Of a stretch of 64,000 nucleotides of DNA, positions 55,017 through 64,000 are shown piece by piece. The DNA is taken from contig BJUT01000019.1 of assembly GCA_007988745.1 (NCBI GenBank), positions 1 to 64,000 on the forward strand, read 5' to 3'. The translations under genes were made by a program, and so were the position numbers. This DNA comes from Pseudoalteromonas atlantica (GTDB lineage: Bacteria; Pseudomonadota; Gammaproteobacteria; Enterobacterales; Alteromonadaceae). Numbering within the stretch: the stretch's first letter is position 1; every line of letters starts with the position of its first letter. Under the pieces are notes generated by a model. That model was not told the origin of the DNA, made no database searches, and saw nothing but the letters and a program-made list of their open reading frames with translations.

Positions 55017-55286
55017 TCATTTCCATAGGTCGGGGTCGTGATCTTTTGGCCCCATATCTTTTAAAACTTGCGAGAAACGATTGGCAAAAATACCGCTATA
55101 ACCCCATGCAGCAAAAAATAATGCCGGGATTAAAATAACCACACCTATAATTTGTAAGCTAAAGTGGGTGTAGTAGCCAAGGGCAATAAATATCACGGCT
55201 AGCACAAACAGTGCTAAGCCGCGAAAAAAGCGCGTTAAACTCAACTTAGGGTTACTCCCTAAGCGATAAATAAGCGGCTTTAACAT
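55017..55286 (-). CDS. Small two-helix membrane protein
   Basis: An 89-residue protein with two hydrophobic segments (RGLALFVLAVIFIALGYY and IIGVVILIPALFFAAWGY) and a polar end that contains GPKDHDPDLWK. It lies 6 bp downstream of nfuA on the same strand, so it is probably in the same transcript and under the IscR-like site. I do not recognise the family. Confidence 0.75.
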   Translation of the reverse strand: MLKPLIYRLGSNPKLSLTRFFRGLALFVLAVIFIALGYYTHFSLQIIGVVILIPALFFAAWGYSGIFANRFSQVLKDMGPKDHDPDLWK

Positions 55287-55292
55287 TATTGC

Positions 55293-55868
55293 TTAGTAAT
55301 AAGAGTGATCGCCCGCTTGGTGCTCGGTAATGTCGGCAACACCGGTGATTTCATCAAACTTTGCAATCATTTCTTTCTCGATGCCTTCTTTAAGCGTTAC
55401 ATCGATCATAGAACAGCCATTACAACCACCACCAAATTGAAGTACTGCAATACCTTCAGCGGTTACTTCAACTAGGCTTACTTGGCCACCGTGGTTAGCT
55501 AGCTGCGGGTTTACTTCGGTTTCTAGCATGTGTTGAACACGCTCATTTAGCGATGCGTTATCGCCTAGTTTACGTGCCTTTGCATTAGGCGCTTTTAAAG
55601 TTAACTGAGTGCCCATTTTGTCGGTAACAAAATCAATTTCAGCTTCTTCTAAAAAAGGAGCGCTTTCTGTATCTACTACGGCATCAAAACCATTAAAGTT
55701 AAGACGAATATCGCTGTCTTCTACGGCGTCTTCTGGGCAATAAGAAACACCACATTCCGCTTGTGATGTACCAGGGTTTACAACAAACACACGAATATTA
55801 GTATGTTGTGCTTGATCTGCTAAAAGTTTAGCAAAATGCGCTTGTGCTGTTTCGGAAATAGAAATCAT
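55293..55868 (-). CDS. nfuA: Fe-S cluster carrier NfuA
   Basis: A 191-residue protein with an N-terminal degenerate A-type domain (1-100; [19 protein letters not shown]) and a C-terminal Nfu domain with the cluster motif [19 protein letters not shown] (CxxC). It transfers [4Fe-4S] clusters to target enzymes under oxidative stress. A near-consensus IscR box lies 11 bp before its start codon. In E. coli it is beside gntX and bioH; both are in this window, separated by an M14 peptidase gene. Confidence 0.96.
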   Translation of the reverse strand: MISISETAQAHFAKLLADQAQHTNIRVFVVNPGTSQAECGVSYCPEDAVEDSDIRLNFNGFDAVVDTESAPFLEEAEIDFVTDKMGTQLTLKAPNAKARKLGDNASLNERVQHMLETEVNPQLANHGGQVSLVEVTAEGIAVLQFGGGCNGCSMIDVTLKEGIEKEMIAKFDEITGVADITEHQAGDHSYY

Positions 55869-55878
55869 AAAACCGTCT

Positions 55879-55903
55879 ATACTTGACTAAATTACTCGGA
55901 TAC
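55879..55903 (-). promoter_or_regulatory. IscR type 1 box in front of nfuA
   Basis: The 25 bp from ATACTTGACT to CTCGGATAC match the type 1 IscR consensus (ATASYYGACT-R-W3-Y-AGTCRRSTAT) at 22 of 25 positions. The position, 11 bp before the nfuA ATG, suits repression by cluster-bound IscR. Confidence 0.8.
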
Positions 55904-56014
55904 TGCATATCATACTCCGCTCATCGTGTTGCGGCTAGTGTTGAGCGTAAAAAGTTGGCATCTATTTTAAGCAATGCTAGCGTGCAAATAACAAACATTT
56001 TTAGAGTGATTTAT

Positions 56015-58570
56015 ATGCGCTGGATAGTAACTATAATGGTGGCAATGCTTAGCTTTTCAAGTATGGCAAAACCACTTTCGTATTATTTTGAACAAGATGT
56101 AGAGTTTGATAAAACAATACCCACCCCACAAGACGTACTTGGTTACGAAGTAGGTGAGTGGCATGTAAGGCACGACCAACTGGTGCGTTACATGGAAATT
56201 CTAGCGCAAAAAAGTAATCGTATAAATTTTGAAGTAATAGGGCGCACACACGAGCAACGTCCGCTTGTGATGCTAAGTATTAGCAGCGCTGAAAAACTAG
56301 CTAACTTAGAGCAAATTCGCCAAGCGCACTTAGCCCGTTTAACAAACAGTGAGCAAGCTAAAAACACACAAAATGAGCCTGCTGTAGTTTGGATGGGGTA
56401 CAGTGTGCATGGCAATGAGTCATCAGGCAGCAATGCCGCTTTATTGGTTGCGTATTACCTTGCTGCAGCGCAAGGCCCAGAAATAGAAAAACTATTAAAT
56501 AATACCGTTATTTTGCTCGACCCTTCACTTAACCCCGATGGCTTGGCTCGCTTTGCTAATTGGGCTAATAGTAATCGGGGGATGAACTTATCAAGCGACC
56601 CTAAAACGCGTGAACACGTAGAAAGCTGGCCAAGTAGCCGTACAAATCACTATTGGTTTGATTTAAACCGCGATTGGTTGTTACTACAACACCCAGAGTC
56701 GCGTGCACGCATTGCTAAGTTTCATCAATGGAAGCCAAATATTCTTACCGACTTTCATGAAATGGGCCCAAACAGCAGCTACTTTTTTCAACCTGGCATT
56801 GCCAGTCGCAAGCACCCAATTACCCCAGATGAAAACGTAACGCTTACTAAAGCCATAGCCAATTACCATGCTAAAACTTTAGATAAAAATAATGCCCTTT
56901 ATTTTACCGAAGAAAGCTTTGACGACTTTTATTACGGCAAGGGTTCAACCTACCCCGATGTAAACGGCGGTATAGGTATTTTATTTGAGCAAGCCAGCTC
57001 ACGTGGGCATGTACAAGAAACCATAAATGGTACGCTTACGTTTCCTTTTACTATTAAAAATCAGTTACTAACAAGCCTATCAACCTTTAAAGCAGCGGTA
57101 GATAACCGCGAGGCGCTATTAACCTATCAGGCTAAATTTTATAACCAAGCAATTGATTTAGCACATGATGAAAGTTTTGAAGGCTATGTGGTTGAGGGCG
57201 CTAAAGACAACACCCGGATTAAACTATTTTTAAACCTGTTAAAGCAGCATCAAATTAACGCCTATCCACTTACAAAGGCACTAAAAGCCAATGGCAAAAA
57301 CTTTAGCACCCAGAGTTATTTTGTGCCGTTAGCTCAGCCACAGTTTCGTTTAGTAAAAGCTATTTTTAGTGAGCAAAAAAGTTTTGCCGATAACACATTT
57401 TATGATGTGTCAGGCTGGACACTCGCCCATGCTTTTAATTTAGAGTTTGCACAAGTAAAAAGTAGCTGGGGCTTAGAAGTAGCCAGCACTGCGTGGCAAA
57501 AAGCAGTTAAACCATCATTTGCTGCGTTAAAGCAAAGTTATGCATTTGGCTTTGCCTGGGACGATTACTTAGCGCCTAAAATGCTAAATAGCTTGCTAAA
57601 GCAAGGTATTAAAGCGCGTGTCGCGTTAAGCGCCTTAACAGCTAAAAGCAGCACCACCGAAATAGACTTTGCACCTGGCAGCATTATTGTCCCCGCAGGG
57701 CTGCAGACGAACCCTGATTGGGTGGCTATTTTAAACGATGCTCAAACCCAGTTTGGTATTGCGATAAAGCCTATTACCACTGGTCTTACAGGGAAAGGCG
57801 CCGATTTAGGCTCGCGCACTATGGCGGTATTAAACGAGCCAAAAGTACTGCTTGTGGGCGGTAAAGGCGTAAGCCAATACGAAGCGGGTGAAGCATGGTA
57901 TTACCTTGACCGCTTTGTTGGTATTTCTCCGACCATAGTAGAAATGGAGCGTTTAGGTAGCTTAGATTTAAATAATTACAGCCACATTGTACTAGCTAAT
58001 GGCAATTATTCGGGCTTACCCGATAGTGATAAAGTTGCTATTAAAAGCTGGGTAAGAAAAGGCGGCGTAATTTGGGGCCACAAAGGCGGCGCTAAATTTT
58101 TAGCTGATCAGCAATTACTCAAGGCTAATTATTTATCTAGGCAAGATGTAGCCAGCGCTTTTAATACTCAAGGGCTAAATTACGCAGATAAAGATCATTT
58201 AGCTGGGCGACAACGTATAGCCGGCGCTATTTTTAATACCGATGTAGACACCACGCATCCACTAACGTTTTCGCTTAATCGCGAAACGCTGCCTGTATTT
58301 AAAAATAGTACCTGGTTATTAGAAAAATCATCCGCCCCGTTTGTAAACATACTCACTTACCCGCAAAAACCACTATTAGCAGGGTTTACCGATGGCGTAA
58401 ATGAGCAGCAAATTGCCGGTGCAGCAGCCATGATGGCCCACTCATACGGGCGTGGCAGTGTTATTGCGATGACAGATAACCCTGTATTTAGAGGATACTG
58501 GTACGGCACAAGCCGATTACTCAGTAATGCTTTATTTTTTGGCCACACATTTAGAGTAAGAGGTGATTAA
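56015..58570 (+). CDS. M14 family zinc carboxypeptidase, secreted
   Basis: An 851-residue protein with a signal peptide (MRWIVTIMVAMLSFSSMAKP). The M14 domain has the first zinc ligands in GYSVHGNESSGSNAALLVAYYLA (HxxE) and the partner motifs LDPSLNPDGLARFANW, FDLNRDWLLLQHPESRARI and TDFHEMGPNSSYFFQPG. A long C-terminal region (about 420-850) with GGKGVSQYEAGEAWYYLDR looks like a flavodoxin or glutaminase-like domain seen in large Bacteroidetes/Alteromonadales M14 proteins. ATG 56015 is chosen from the signal peptide; the frame open from 55883 would begin inside the IscR box. The nutritional role is inferred. Confidence 0.9.
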   Translation: MRWIVTIMVAMLSFSSMAKPLSYYFEQDVEFDKTIPTPQDVLGYEVGEWHVRHDQLVRYMEILAQKSNRINFEVIGRTHEQRPLVMLSISSAEKLANLEQIRQAHLARLTNSEQAKNTQNEPAVVWMGYSVHGNESSGSNAALLVAYYLAAAQGPEIEKLLNNTVILLDPSLNPDGLARFANWANSNRGMNLSSDPKTREHVESWPSSRTNHYWFDLNRDWLLLQHPESRARIAKFHQWKPNILTDFHEMGPNSSYFFQPGIASRKHPITPDENVTLTKAIANYHAKTLDKNNALYFTEESFDDFYYGKGSTYPDVNGGIGILFEQASSRGHVQETINGTLTFPFTIKNQLLTSLSTFKAAVDNREALLTYQAKFYNQAIDLAHDESFEGYVVEGAKDNTRIKLFLNLLKQHQINAYPLTKALKANGKNFSTQSYFVPLAQPQFRLVKAIFSEQKSFADNTFYDVSGWTLAHAFNLEFAQVKSSWGLEVASTAWQKAVKPSFAALKQSYAFGFAWDDYLAPKMLNSLLKQGIKARVALSALTAKSSTTEIDFAPGSIIVPAGLQTNPDWVAILNDAQTQFGIAIKPITTGLTGKGADLGSRTMAVLNEPKVLLVGGKGVSQYEAGEAWYYLDRFVGISPTIVEMERLGSLDLNNYSHIVLANGNYSGLPDSDKVAIKSWVRKGGVIWGHKGGAKFLADQQLLKANYLSRQDVASAFNTQGLNYADKDHLAGRQRIAGAIFNTDVDTTHPLTFSLNRETLPVFKNSTWLLEKSSAPFVNILTYPQKPLLAGFTDGVNEQQIAGAAAMMAHSYGRGSVIAMTDNPVFRGYWYGTSRLLSNALFFGHTFRVRGD

Positions 58571-58578
58571 CTACCCCT

Positions 58579-59256
58579 TTAAAGTGGCGTTAAACACGTA
58601 GCAAAAGCCCAGACTTGTTTAGCGCCCGCTTGCTTTAATACTCGGGTAGCCGCGTTGAGCGTGGCGCCTGTGGTCATTACATCATCTACAATAACCACCG
58701 TTTTACCGCTCATATCTTGTGTGCATACAAAGGCATTTTTTACATTTTTAATCCGCTTAGCTCTAGATAATTGTGACTGTGCTTGCGTGGCTTTATTGCG
58801 TATTAGCGCATTACTTATACAAATATGTTTTGCCAAACACGGTTGCCACACTTGGCTTACCTGATTAAACCCGCGCGTTAAAAAGCGCCCTCGGTGCAAA
58901 GGTAAAATAATAGCTATGTCGGGCTGGGTAGTTAAATTTTCAAAAAACACCGTTAGCTGGCGTTTAATTACTTGTTGCAGCGCTTTTTTATAGTGAATTT
59001 GATTATTAAATTTGAGCCGTTTAAGCCAATGCTCAAAAGGGGGTTGATAAAAAGCACAGGCAAAGAGCTTATCAAACTCGCAATGCGGAAACATTTCTAC
59101 AATATCCGGGCGGTGCAATAAATTACTGTGCTTATTTAAATCAAACACGCTTAAATCCGCTAAGCAATAGTCGCATAATCCCTCTTGAGCACTAATAACT
59201 CCCTGACATTGCACGCAATAAGAGGGAAATAACCAATTAAAAAATGAGTGTTGCAT
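58579..59256 (-). CDS. gntX: ComF/GntX family phosphoribosyltransferase-like protein
   Basis: A 225-residue protein with an N-terminal zinc finger (CVQCQG and CDYCLADL) and a C-terminal phosphoribosyltransferase domain whose signature is VVIVDDVMTTGATL. E. coli GntX/YhgH and ComF of competent species share this build; they help in DNA uptake in some species. It is divergent from bioH, as in E. coli. Confidence 0.93.
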   Translation of the reverse strand: MQHSFFNWLFPSYCVQCQGVISAQEGLCDYCLADLSVFDLNKHSNLLHRPDIVEMFPHCEFDKLFACAFYQPPFEHWLKRLKFNNQIHYKKALQQVIKRQLTVFFENLTTQPDIAIILPLHRGRFLTRGFNQVSQVWQPCLAKHICISNALIRNKATQAQSQLSRAKRIKNVKNAFVCTQDMSGKTVVIVDDVMTTGATLNAATRVLKQAGAKQVWAFATCLTPL

Positions 59257-59329
59257 TGGTTGCTCCTTGCGTTGCTTTCGTCAATGTAAGCGTTATGATG
59301 TGGCTAAGTTTGGTTAAGGTTAGGCAAAT

Positions 59330-60067
59330 ATGCAAAGCGAGTTAGTTTTATTACATGGTTGGGGCATGAACCAAGGCGTATGGCAATTAGTGCAGCCAGA
59401 GTTAACGTTTTTATACAGTGGCTCGGTGCGCAGTATTGACCTGCCTGGCTTTGGCAACAGCAATAGCTGCCCAAGCCCTTATAATTTACACGATGCAGCT
59501 GAAATCGTAAGCGAGCAACTTAGCCCTGGCTCTATTTTAATGGGCTGGTCGCTAGGAGGATTGTTCGCACTTTATATTGCTAAACATTGGCCAGATAAAG
59601 TAGCAAAAGTAATTTTAGTTGCCTCAAGCCCTTTTTTTGCCGAGGCAGATGATTGGCCTGGAATAAAAACCAGCGTGCTTGAGCAATTTAAAGAGCAATT
59701 AGTTAATCAGCGAGAAAAAACCATAGAGCGCTTTTTAGCTATTCAGGCCATGGGTAGTGAGTCGGCACGCGATGATATAAAGCAGCTAAAGCACTTGCTA
59801 AATCAGTACAACGCGCCTAAAAGTGAGGCATTAAGTGCGGGCTTAAATATTTTACACAATGATGATTTACGCAACGTATTTGCGCATTGCCCAGTGCCTA
59901 TAAAAGCGATATTTGGCCGTTTAGATGCGCTGGTACCTTACAAAGCAATTAATAAAATGGCAGCACTAAATACTGAGTTTGAATACGAAGTACTAGATAA
60001 AGCCTCCCATGCACCGTTTATTTCTCATAAAAAAGAGTTTTTATCTGCCGTTAAATCAATGCTTTAA
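59330..60067 (+). CDS. bioH: Pimeloyl-ACP methyl ester carboxylesterase
   Basis: A 245-residue alpha/beta hydrolase that removes the methyl group from pimeloyl-ACP in biotin synthesis. It has LLHGWGMNQGVWQLVQPEL, the nucleophile elbow MGWSLGGLFALYIAKHWP (Ser), the acid in IFGRLDALVPY and catalytic His in DKASHAPFISH. The neighbouring divergent gntX and nearby nfuA support the name. Confidence 0.95.
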   Translation: MQSELVLLHGWGMNQGVWQLVQPELTFLYSGSVRSIDLPGFGNSNSCPSPYNLHDAAEIVSEQLSPGSILMGWSLGGLFALYIAKHWPDKVAKVILVASSPFFAEADDWPGIKTSVLEQFKEQLVNQREKTIERFLAIQAMGSESARDDIKQLKHLLNQYNAPKSEALSAGLNILHNDDLRNVFAHCPVPIKAIFGRLDALVPYKAINKMAALNTEFEYEVLDKASHAPFISHKKEFLSAVKSML

Positions 60068-60155
60068 AATAGCCTAAAGAAAGGTACTGTTTAAAGCTTT
60101 ATTTTGCCCATGAAGTGAGCGATAATTAAACAATATTTATTTTTGGAGGTACAGC

Positions 60156-60464
60156 ATGGCTATTGGTTCAGTATTTAATAGTGGTGTAGAAGGGTTTAAT
60201 CGTGCAAGCCAAGGTATAGAACGAGCAAGCGCAGAGATAAACCGTGCCACCATTGAAGAGCAAGACGATACGCAACTAGCCCAACAGCGCCAGTTAACAG
60301 CTGCGCGACCTGAAGAGGCTGTAACAGCGCCTGTTGCACAACCAGCTCGGGTTGACGAAGCGCTTGTTAATTTAAAAGTTGAAGAGTTTAATGCCAAGGC
60401 AAACACGCAATCTATTCAAACTGCAGATGAAGTGCTTGGTACGCTAATCGATATTAAAGTTTAA
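60156..60464 (+). CDS. Small protein of unknown function
   Basis: A 102-residue protein starting MAIGSVFNSGVEGFNRASQG, helical and Ala/Glu-rich, with the end ANTQSIQTADEVLGTLIDIKV. The start and end resemble the axial helices of flagellar rod and hook proteins in composition, but no firm homology is claimed. A perfect GGAGG lies 8 nt before the ATG. The next gene starts 5 bp after its stop, so the two are likely coupled. Confidence 0.7.
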   Translation: MAIGSVFNSGVEGFNRASQGIERASAEINRATIEEQDDTQLAQQRQLTAARPEEAVTAPVAQPARVDEALVNLKVEEFNAKANTQSIQTADEVLGTLIDIKV

Positions 60465-60469
60465 ACGTT

Positions 60470-61330
60470 ATGAATATTGTCACGCCTTTTCCATCTATCA
60501 ATATAAACACCGCCAATGTTTATACTGAAACCGCTCGGCGTGACAACCAACTGCGCGAAGTTATTCCTGCCCCTGCACCCAATAGCGCCAGTAATACCGA
60601 AACCAAAGCGCAAAGCGATGCTGATAAAGCAAAACTGCCAAGCAGTGCAGAAGCCGCCACCTACGATGCAACCGGTAAACTCAGTGATGAGCAAGCTGTT
60701 GAGCAGCGTCAGCAAGGCAGCGAAGATTCAGATAGCGAACAGCAACAAAACCAACAAGCAAGCGAAGACACCCCCGAAGAAGAGCAAGATCAGCAACAGC
60801 TAGAATTAGAACAGCAGCAAATTGAAGAGCTTAAAGCGCGCGATACTGAAGTGCGTGTGCACGAACAAGCTCATGCATCGGTGGGTGGGCAGTATGCAGG
60901 CTCACCAAGTTATGAATACCAACGTGGACCAGATGGCACTAATTACGCTGTTGGCGGTGAGGTACAAATTGATGTATCTGAAATCCCCGGCGATCCTCAA
61001 GCCACTATAGATAAAATGCAAACGGTACGTGCAGCCGCACTTGCCCCTGCTGAACCTTCTAGTGCAGATAGAGCCATTGCTGCTGATGCAACCCAAAAAA
61101 TGGCCGCAGCGCAAGCTGAATTATCAGCCCCTGCTGACGATGAAGCGCAAGCACAAGAGCCACAAAGTGCGTTATCAATAAACGAAACCAGCACCGCTGA
61201 GTCTCAAAGCGATACTAATACAGAGCAAGCACGCGACCCAGAAGTAGACGCACGAGCTGGCCGTATAGCCAATTTTTATCAAATGACTAGCTCACCCCAA
61301 AACGAGAGTGGTTTTTCTGCGTTTGGTTAA
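60470..61330 (+). CDS. SprA-related putative metalloprotease (CJM1_0395 family)
   Basis: A 286-residue protein. Residues 1-120 are low-complexity, rich in Gln, Glu and Asp. A conserved block follows: LKARDTEVRVHEQAHASVGG holds the zinc motif HEQAH (HExxH type) and GSPSYEYQRGPDGTNYAVGGEV and VQIDVSEIPGDP complete the family. The last part is again Ala/Gln-rich. There is no signal sequence, so it may be cytoplasmic or exported by another route. The family function is unknown. Confidence 0.85.
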   Translation: MNIVTPFPSININTANVYTETARRDNQLREVIPAPAPNSASNTETKAQSDADKAKLPSSAEAATYDATGKLSDEQAVEQRQQGSEDSDSEQQQNQQASEDTPEEEQDQQQLELEQQQIEELKARDTEVRVHEQAHASVGGQYAGSPSYEYQRGPDGTNYAVGGEVQIDVSEIPGDPQATIDKMQTVRAAALAPAEPSSADRAIAADATQKMAAAQAELSAPADDEAQAQEPQSALSINETSTAESQSDTNTEQARDPEVDARAGRIANFYQMTSSPQNESGFSAFG

Positions 61331-61345
61331 AACCAAAGCATAATT

Positions 61346-61373
61346 AAAAAAGCCGCTCAATGAGCGGCTTTTT
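61346..61373. terminator. Bidirectional terminator between the SprA-related gene and tex
   Basis: AAAAAAGCCGCTCA and TGAGCGGCTTTTT pair around one A; T-runs are present in both directions. Confidence 0.9.
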
Positions 61374-61410
61374 AGTTTGAGGAGAGATCACTTAATGAAG
61401 CAAACGGGTA

Positions 61411-63732
61411 TTATTTTTTTACTTTTGCATTAGCAAATGCATCGGCAAAGGCATTACCCATCATGGCGTTACCGTTATCGCGCTTTGGTTTTGCTGCACG
61501 CGGTTGCTGGCCCTGATTACTGCGTTGCTTTTGCGGCGCGGCAGCGGGTTTATTGCTTGTGTCTATTTCATCATCTAAGCGCATAGTAAAGCTAATGCGC
61601 TTACGTGGGGCATCTACCTCAACCACTTTTACTTTTACAATGTCACCGGCTTTTACTACTTCGCGCGGATCAGAGATAAACTTATTAGTAATTGCCGAAA
61701 TATGCACTAGGCCATCTTGGTGAACACCTACATCAACAAACGCACCAAAGTTAGCAACGTTAGAAACCACACCTTCTAAAATCATACCGGGTTTTAGGTC
61801 TGTGATTTTTTCTACACCGGCTTTAAATTCAGCAGTTTTAAACTCAGGACGAGGATCGCGCCCAGGCTTATCTAGCTCTTTAATGATGTCGGTAACGGTA
61901 GGTAAACCAAACTTCTCGTCGGTGTAGTCATTAGCAACCAGCTTATTTAAAAACTCGCTATTGCCTATTAAGCTATTTACATCAAGGTTGTTACGCTCAC
62001 AAATAAGTTTTACAACAGGATAAGCCTCAGGGTGAACTGATGAGTTATCAAGTGGGTCTTTACCCTGATTAATACGCAAAAAGCCTGCTGCTTGTTCAAA
62101 CGCCTTTGGTCCTAAACGCTCAACTTTTTTAAGTTCGCTACGCTTAGTAAACGTGCCGTTAGTGTCGCGGTAATTTACTATATTTTGCGCTAAGGTTTTA
62201 TTTAACCCCGATACGCGAGTAAGAAGCGGCACCGAGGCCATATTTAAATCAACACCCACTGAGTTTACACAGTCTTCTACTACTGCGGTCAGTGTTTGGC
62301 CTAATTGGCTTTGCGATACATCGTGCTGGTATTGGCCTACACCAATTGATTTTGGCTCAATTTTAACAAGCTCGGCAAGTGGGTCCTGCAGGCGACGCGC
62401 AATAGATACCGCGCCACGTAAAGACACATCTAAGTTAGGAAATTCATTCGCTGCAAATTCAGACGCAGAGTAAACAGACGCACCGGCTTCGCTTACCATA
62501 ATTTTGTTTAATTTAAGCTCAGCATTGGCCTTAATCAGTTCGCCTACTAGCTTGTCAGACTCGCGTGATGCGGTTCCGTTACCAATCGCAATAAGTTCTA
62601 CTTTATGCTGGCGACATAGTTGCTCTAATGTACGTAACGATTTTTCCCAGTGATTTTGTGGTGCGTGAGGGAAAATAGTTTGGGTTGTAAGCAATTTACC
62701 TGTGCCATCAACTACGGCAATCTTACAGCCAGTTCGCAAACCAGGATCTAGACCAAGCGTGGTACGCGGCCCAGCAGGGGCGGCCATAAGTAAGTCTTTT
62801 AAGTTTTTAGCAAATACATCTATAGCGCCGGTTTCGGCTTTTTCTCGCATGGCTGCTAAAAATTCATTTTCTAGGTGTAGGCCAAGCTTTATTTTCCATG
62901 CCCACTGCACAACACTTAATAGCCATGCGCTAGCTGCTTTATATTTCACATCTAAGCGGTAGTGATCAGCAATCATTTGCGCGCATAGCTGGGCTGCATT
63001 TTCGCTGCTTGGCTCTGGGTTAATACTCAGCTGCAAAATACCTTCGTTACGCGCGCGCAACATAGCAAGTGCGCGGTGAGAAGGGACCTTTTTAAGAGGT
63101 TCCTGATGGTCAAAGTAGTCGCGGTATTTACTACCGGCTTGTTCTTGACCGTCAATAAGTGTGCTTTGTATAGCGCCGTGTTGGCTAATGTGGCTTCTGA
63201 ATTTAGCTAATAACTTGGCATCTTCTGCAAAGCGTTCCATTAAAATAAATTTAGCGCCATCAAGGGCTGCTTTGGTATCAGCAATGCCTTTGTCGGCATT
63301 TATAAACTGCTGCGCTTGTTGCTCTGGCTCTAAGTTTGCGTCGTTAAATAGCGCATCGGCAAGTGGCTCAAGGCCTGCTTCAATGGCTATTTGCCCTTTG
63401 GTACGGCGTTTAGCTTTATAAGGAAGGTATAAATCTTCAAGCTCAGTTTTACTTTGTGCGCTGGTAATATCGGCACTAAGTGCTGGCGTTAATTTATTTT
63501 GCGATTCGATGGTTGATAAAATAAAGCTGCGGCGCTCTTCAAGCTCGCGCAAGTACGACAAACGTTGCTCTAAAAGGCGTAATTGCGTGTCGTCTAATCC
63601 ACCGGTAATTTCTTTACGGTAACGCGCAATAAAAGGAACCGTTGCGCCTTCATCAAGTAATTTTGTAGCAGCAACAACTTGTTGCTGTTGTGCATTTAGC
63701 TCAGTGGCTAAACGTGCAGAGATATCGCTCAT
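61411..63732 (-). CDS. tex: Tex/YhgF transcription accessory protein
   Basis: A 773-residue nucleic-acid-binding protein. The N-terminal helical part ([27 protein letters not shown]) is followed by the YqgF-like RNase H fold ([24 protein letters not shown]), a helix-hairpin-helix region ([23 protein letters not shown]) and a C-terminal S1 domain ([31 protein letters not shown]). A Lys/Gln/Ala-rich tail ends the protein. The role is in transcription and RNA metabolism, with details unresolved. Confidence 0.96.
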   Translation of the reverse strand: MSDISARLATELNAQQQQVVAATKLLDEGATVPFIARYRKEITGGLDDTQLRLLEQRLSYLRELEERRSFILSTIESQNKLTPALSADITSAQSKTELEDLYLPYKAKRRTKGQIAIEAGLEPLADALFNDANLEPEQQAQQFINADKGIADTKAALDGAKFILMERFAEDAKLLAKFRSHISQHGAIQSTLIDGQEQAGSKYRDYFDHQEPLKKVPSHRALAMLRARNEGILQLSINPEPSSENAAQLCAQMIADHYRLDVKYKAASAWLLSVVQWAWKIKLGLHLENEFLAAMREKAETGAIDVFAKNLKDLLMAAPAGPRTTLGLDPGLRTGCKIAVVDGTGKLLTTQTIFPHAPQNHWEKSLRTLEQLCRQHKVELIAIGNGTASRESDKLVGELIKANAELKLNKIMVSEAGASVYSASEFAANEFPNLDVSLRGAVSIARRLQDPLAELVKIEPKSIGVGQYQHDVSQSQLGQTLTAVVEDCVNSVGVDLNMASVPLLTRVSGLNKTLAQNIVNYRDTNGTFTKRSELKKVERLGPKAFEQAAGFLRINQGKDPLDNSSVHPEAYPVVKLICERNNLDVNSLIGNSEFLNKLVANDYTDEKFGLPTVTDIIKELDKPGRDPRPEFKTAEFKAGVEKITDLKPGMILEGVVSNVANFGAFVDVGVHQDGLVHISAITNKFISDPREVVKAGDIVKVKVVEVDAPRKRISFTMRLDDEIDTSNKPAAAPQKQRSNQGQQPRAAKPKRDNGNAMMGNAFADAFANAKVKK

Positions 63733-63864
63733 GCATAAACCTTTTAATACAAAAAATAAAACCAGAAAATCCCTCTGGTACTGTTATACCCAGCTTATTA
63801 AAGTTGCTATTTAATGAGTTTGGCAGGTATTTATTAGTTGAATAATATCACAGCAGGTTGTAAT

Positions 63865-63902
63865 AAAAAGCTCTTAAAGCAAGCAATTTTGCTTGCTTTA
63901 AG
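63865..63902 (-). terminator. Minus-strand terminator at the window end
   Basis: CTTAAAGCAAGCAA and TTGCTTGCTTTAAG form a perfect 14-bp stem with a TT loop core; on the minus strand AGCTTTTTATT follows. It would end the gene entering from beyond 64000. Confidence 0.85.
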
Positions 63903-63943
63903 ATGGTTGGCTTGGCTGAGCTTACAAAGCGTAAAAGCGCGCT

Positions 63944-64000
63944 TTAGTGAGGGTGCTCTACGCTTTCTAAAACATCACTAAACGTGTGAGCAATTGGAGT
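63944..64000 (-). CDS. Partial C-terminal end of an unidentified gene
   Basis: Eighteen codons followed by TAA read TPIAHTFSDVLESVEHPH on the minus strand, running off the window edge. A strong terminator 40 bp after the stop in the same direction supports it being a real gene end. The fragment is too short to identify. Confidence 0.45.
   Translation of the reverse strand, partial: TPIAHTFSDVLESVEHPH

Overview
The window looks like chromosomal DNA of a marine gammaproteobacterium of the order Alteromonadales, most likely Pseudoalteromonas. This is inferred from the AT-rich, densely coding sequence and from gene neighbourhoods shared with E. coli and Vibrio (yheS/T/U/V-slyX-fkpA, rsd-hemE, sthA-fabR, leuABCD, nfuA-gntX-bioH). 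No rRNA, tRNA, insertion sequence, prophage or CRISPR array was seen. No database search was possible, so family names rest on recognised motifs and synteny.

Layout. 1-8.5 kb: M19 dipeptidase followed by a perfect heptamer array, then yheU-yheT, a tiny membrane protein with an FNR-type promoter, a TIGR02444 protein, the ABC-F protein YheS, YheV, SlyX, a WD40 lipoprotein, FkpA and Rsd. 8.5-13.5 kb: an AT-rich gap holding a probable (ARN)n-rich small RNA, then hemE, and a desaturase-sthA operon facing fabR across a FabR-like site. 13.5-18.7 kb: the leucine operon with a leader peptide and attenuator. 18.7-24.7 kb: a DUF3360 permease, an unusual membrane/SRPBCC protein, small secreted proteins, a TerB-like protein, and an FMN reductase divergent from a LysR regulator. 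24.7-29.1 kb: a nitric oxide response locus (norR; sigma-54 promoter; small membrane protein-nnrS-hmp). 29.1-35.3 kb: S41 protease, endonuclease I, VOC, PepSY, PaaI-type thioesterase and several unknowns, then lexA with two SOS boxes. 35.8-44 kb: a complete aa3-type cytochrome c oxidase cluster with heme A synthesis and copper assembly genes. 44.1-52.7 kb: a chemosensory cluster (STAS, cheY, cheA, cheW, soluble MCP, cheR, cheD, cheB). 52.7-64 kb: polysaccharide deacetylase, DinF-type MATE transporter, nfuA with an IscR-like box, M14 peptidase, gntX/comF, bioH, a SprA-related protein, and tex.

The observations I rate highest are the candidate ARN-rich RNA on the minus strand upstream of hemE, the class II FNR promoter architecture (-41.5) in front of a 48-residue membrane protein, the NorR/sigma-54 control of the NO locus with an uncharacterised small membrane protein, the FabR site in front of a desaturase-transhydrogenase operon, and the near-consensus IscR type 1 box before nfuA. 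All are read from sequence and lack experimental support here.
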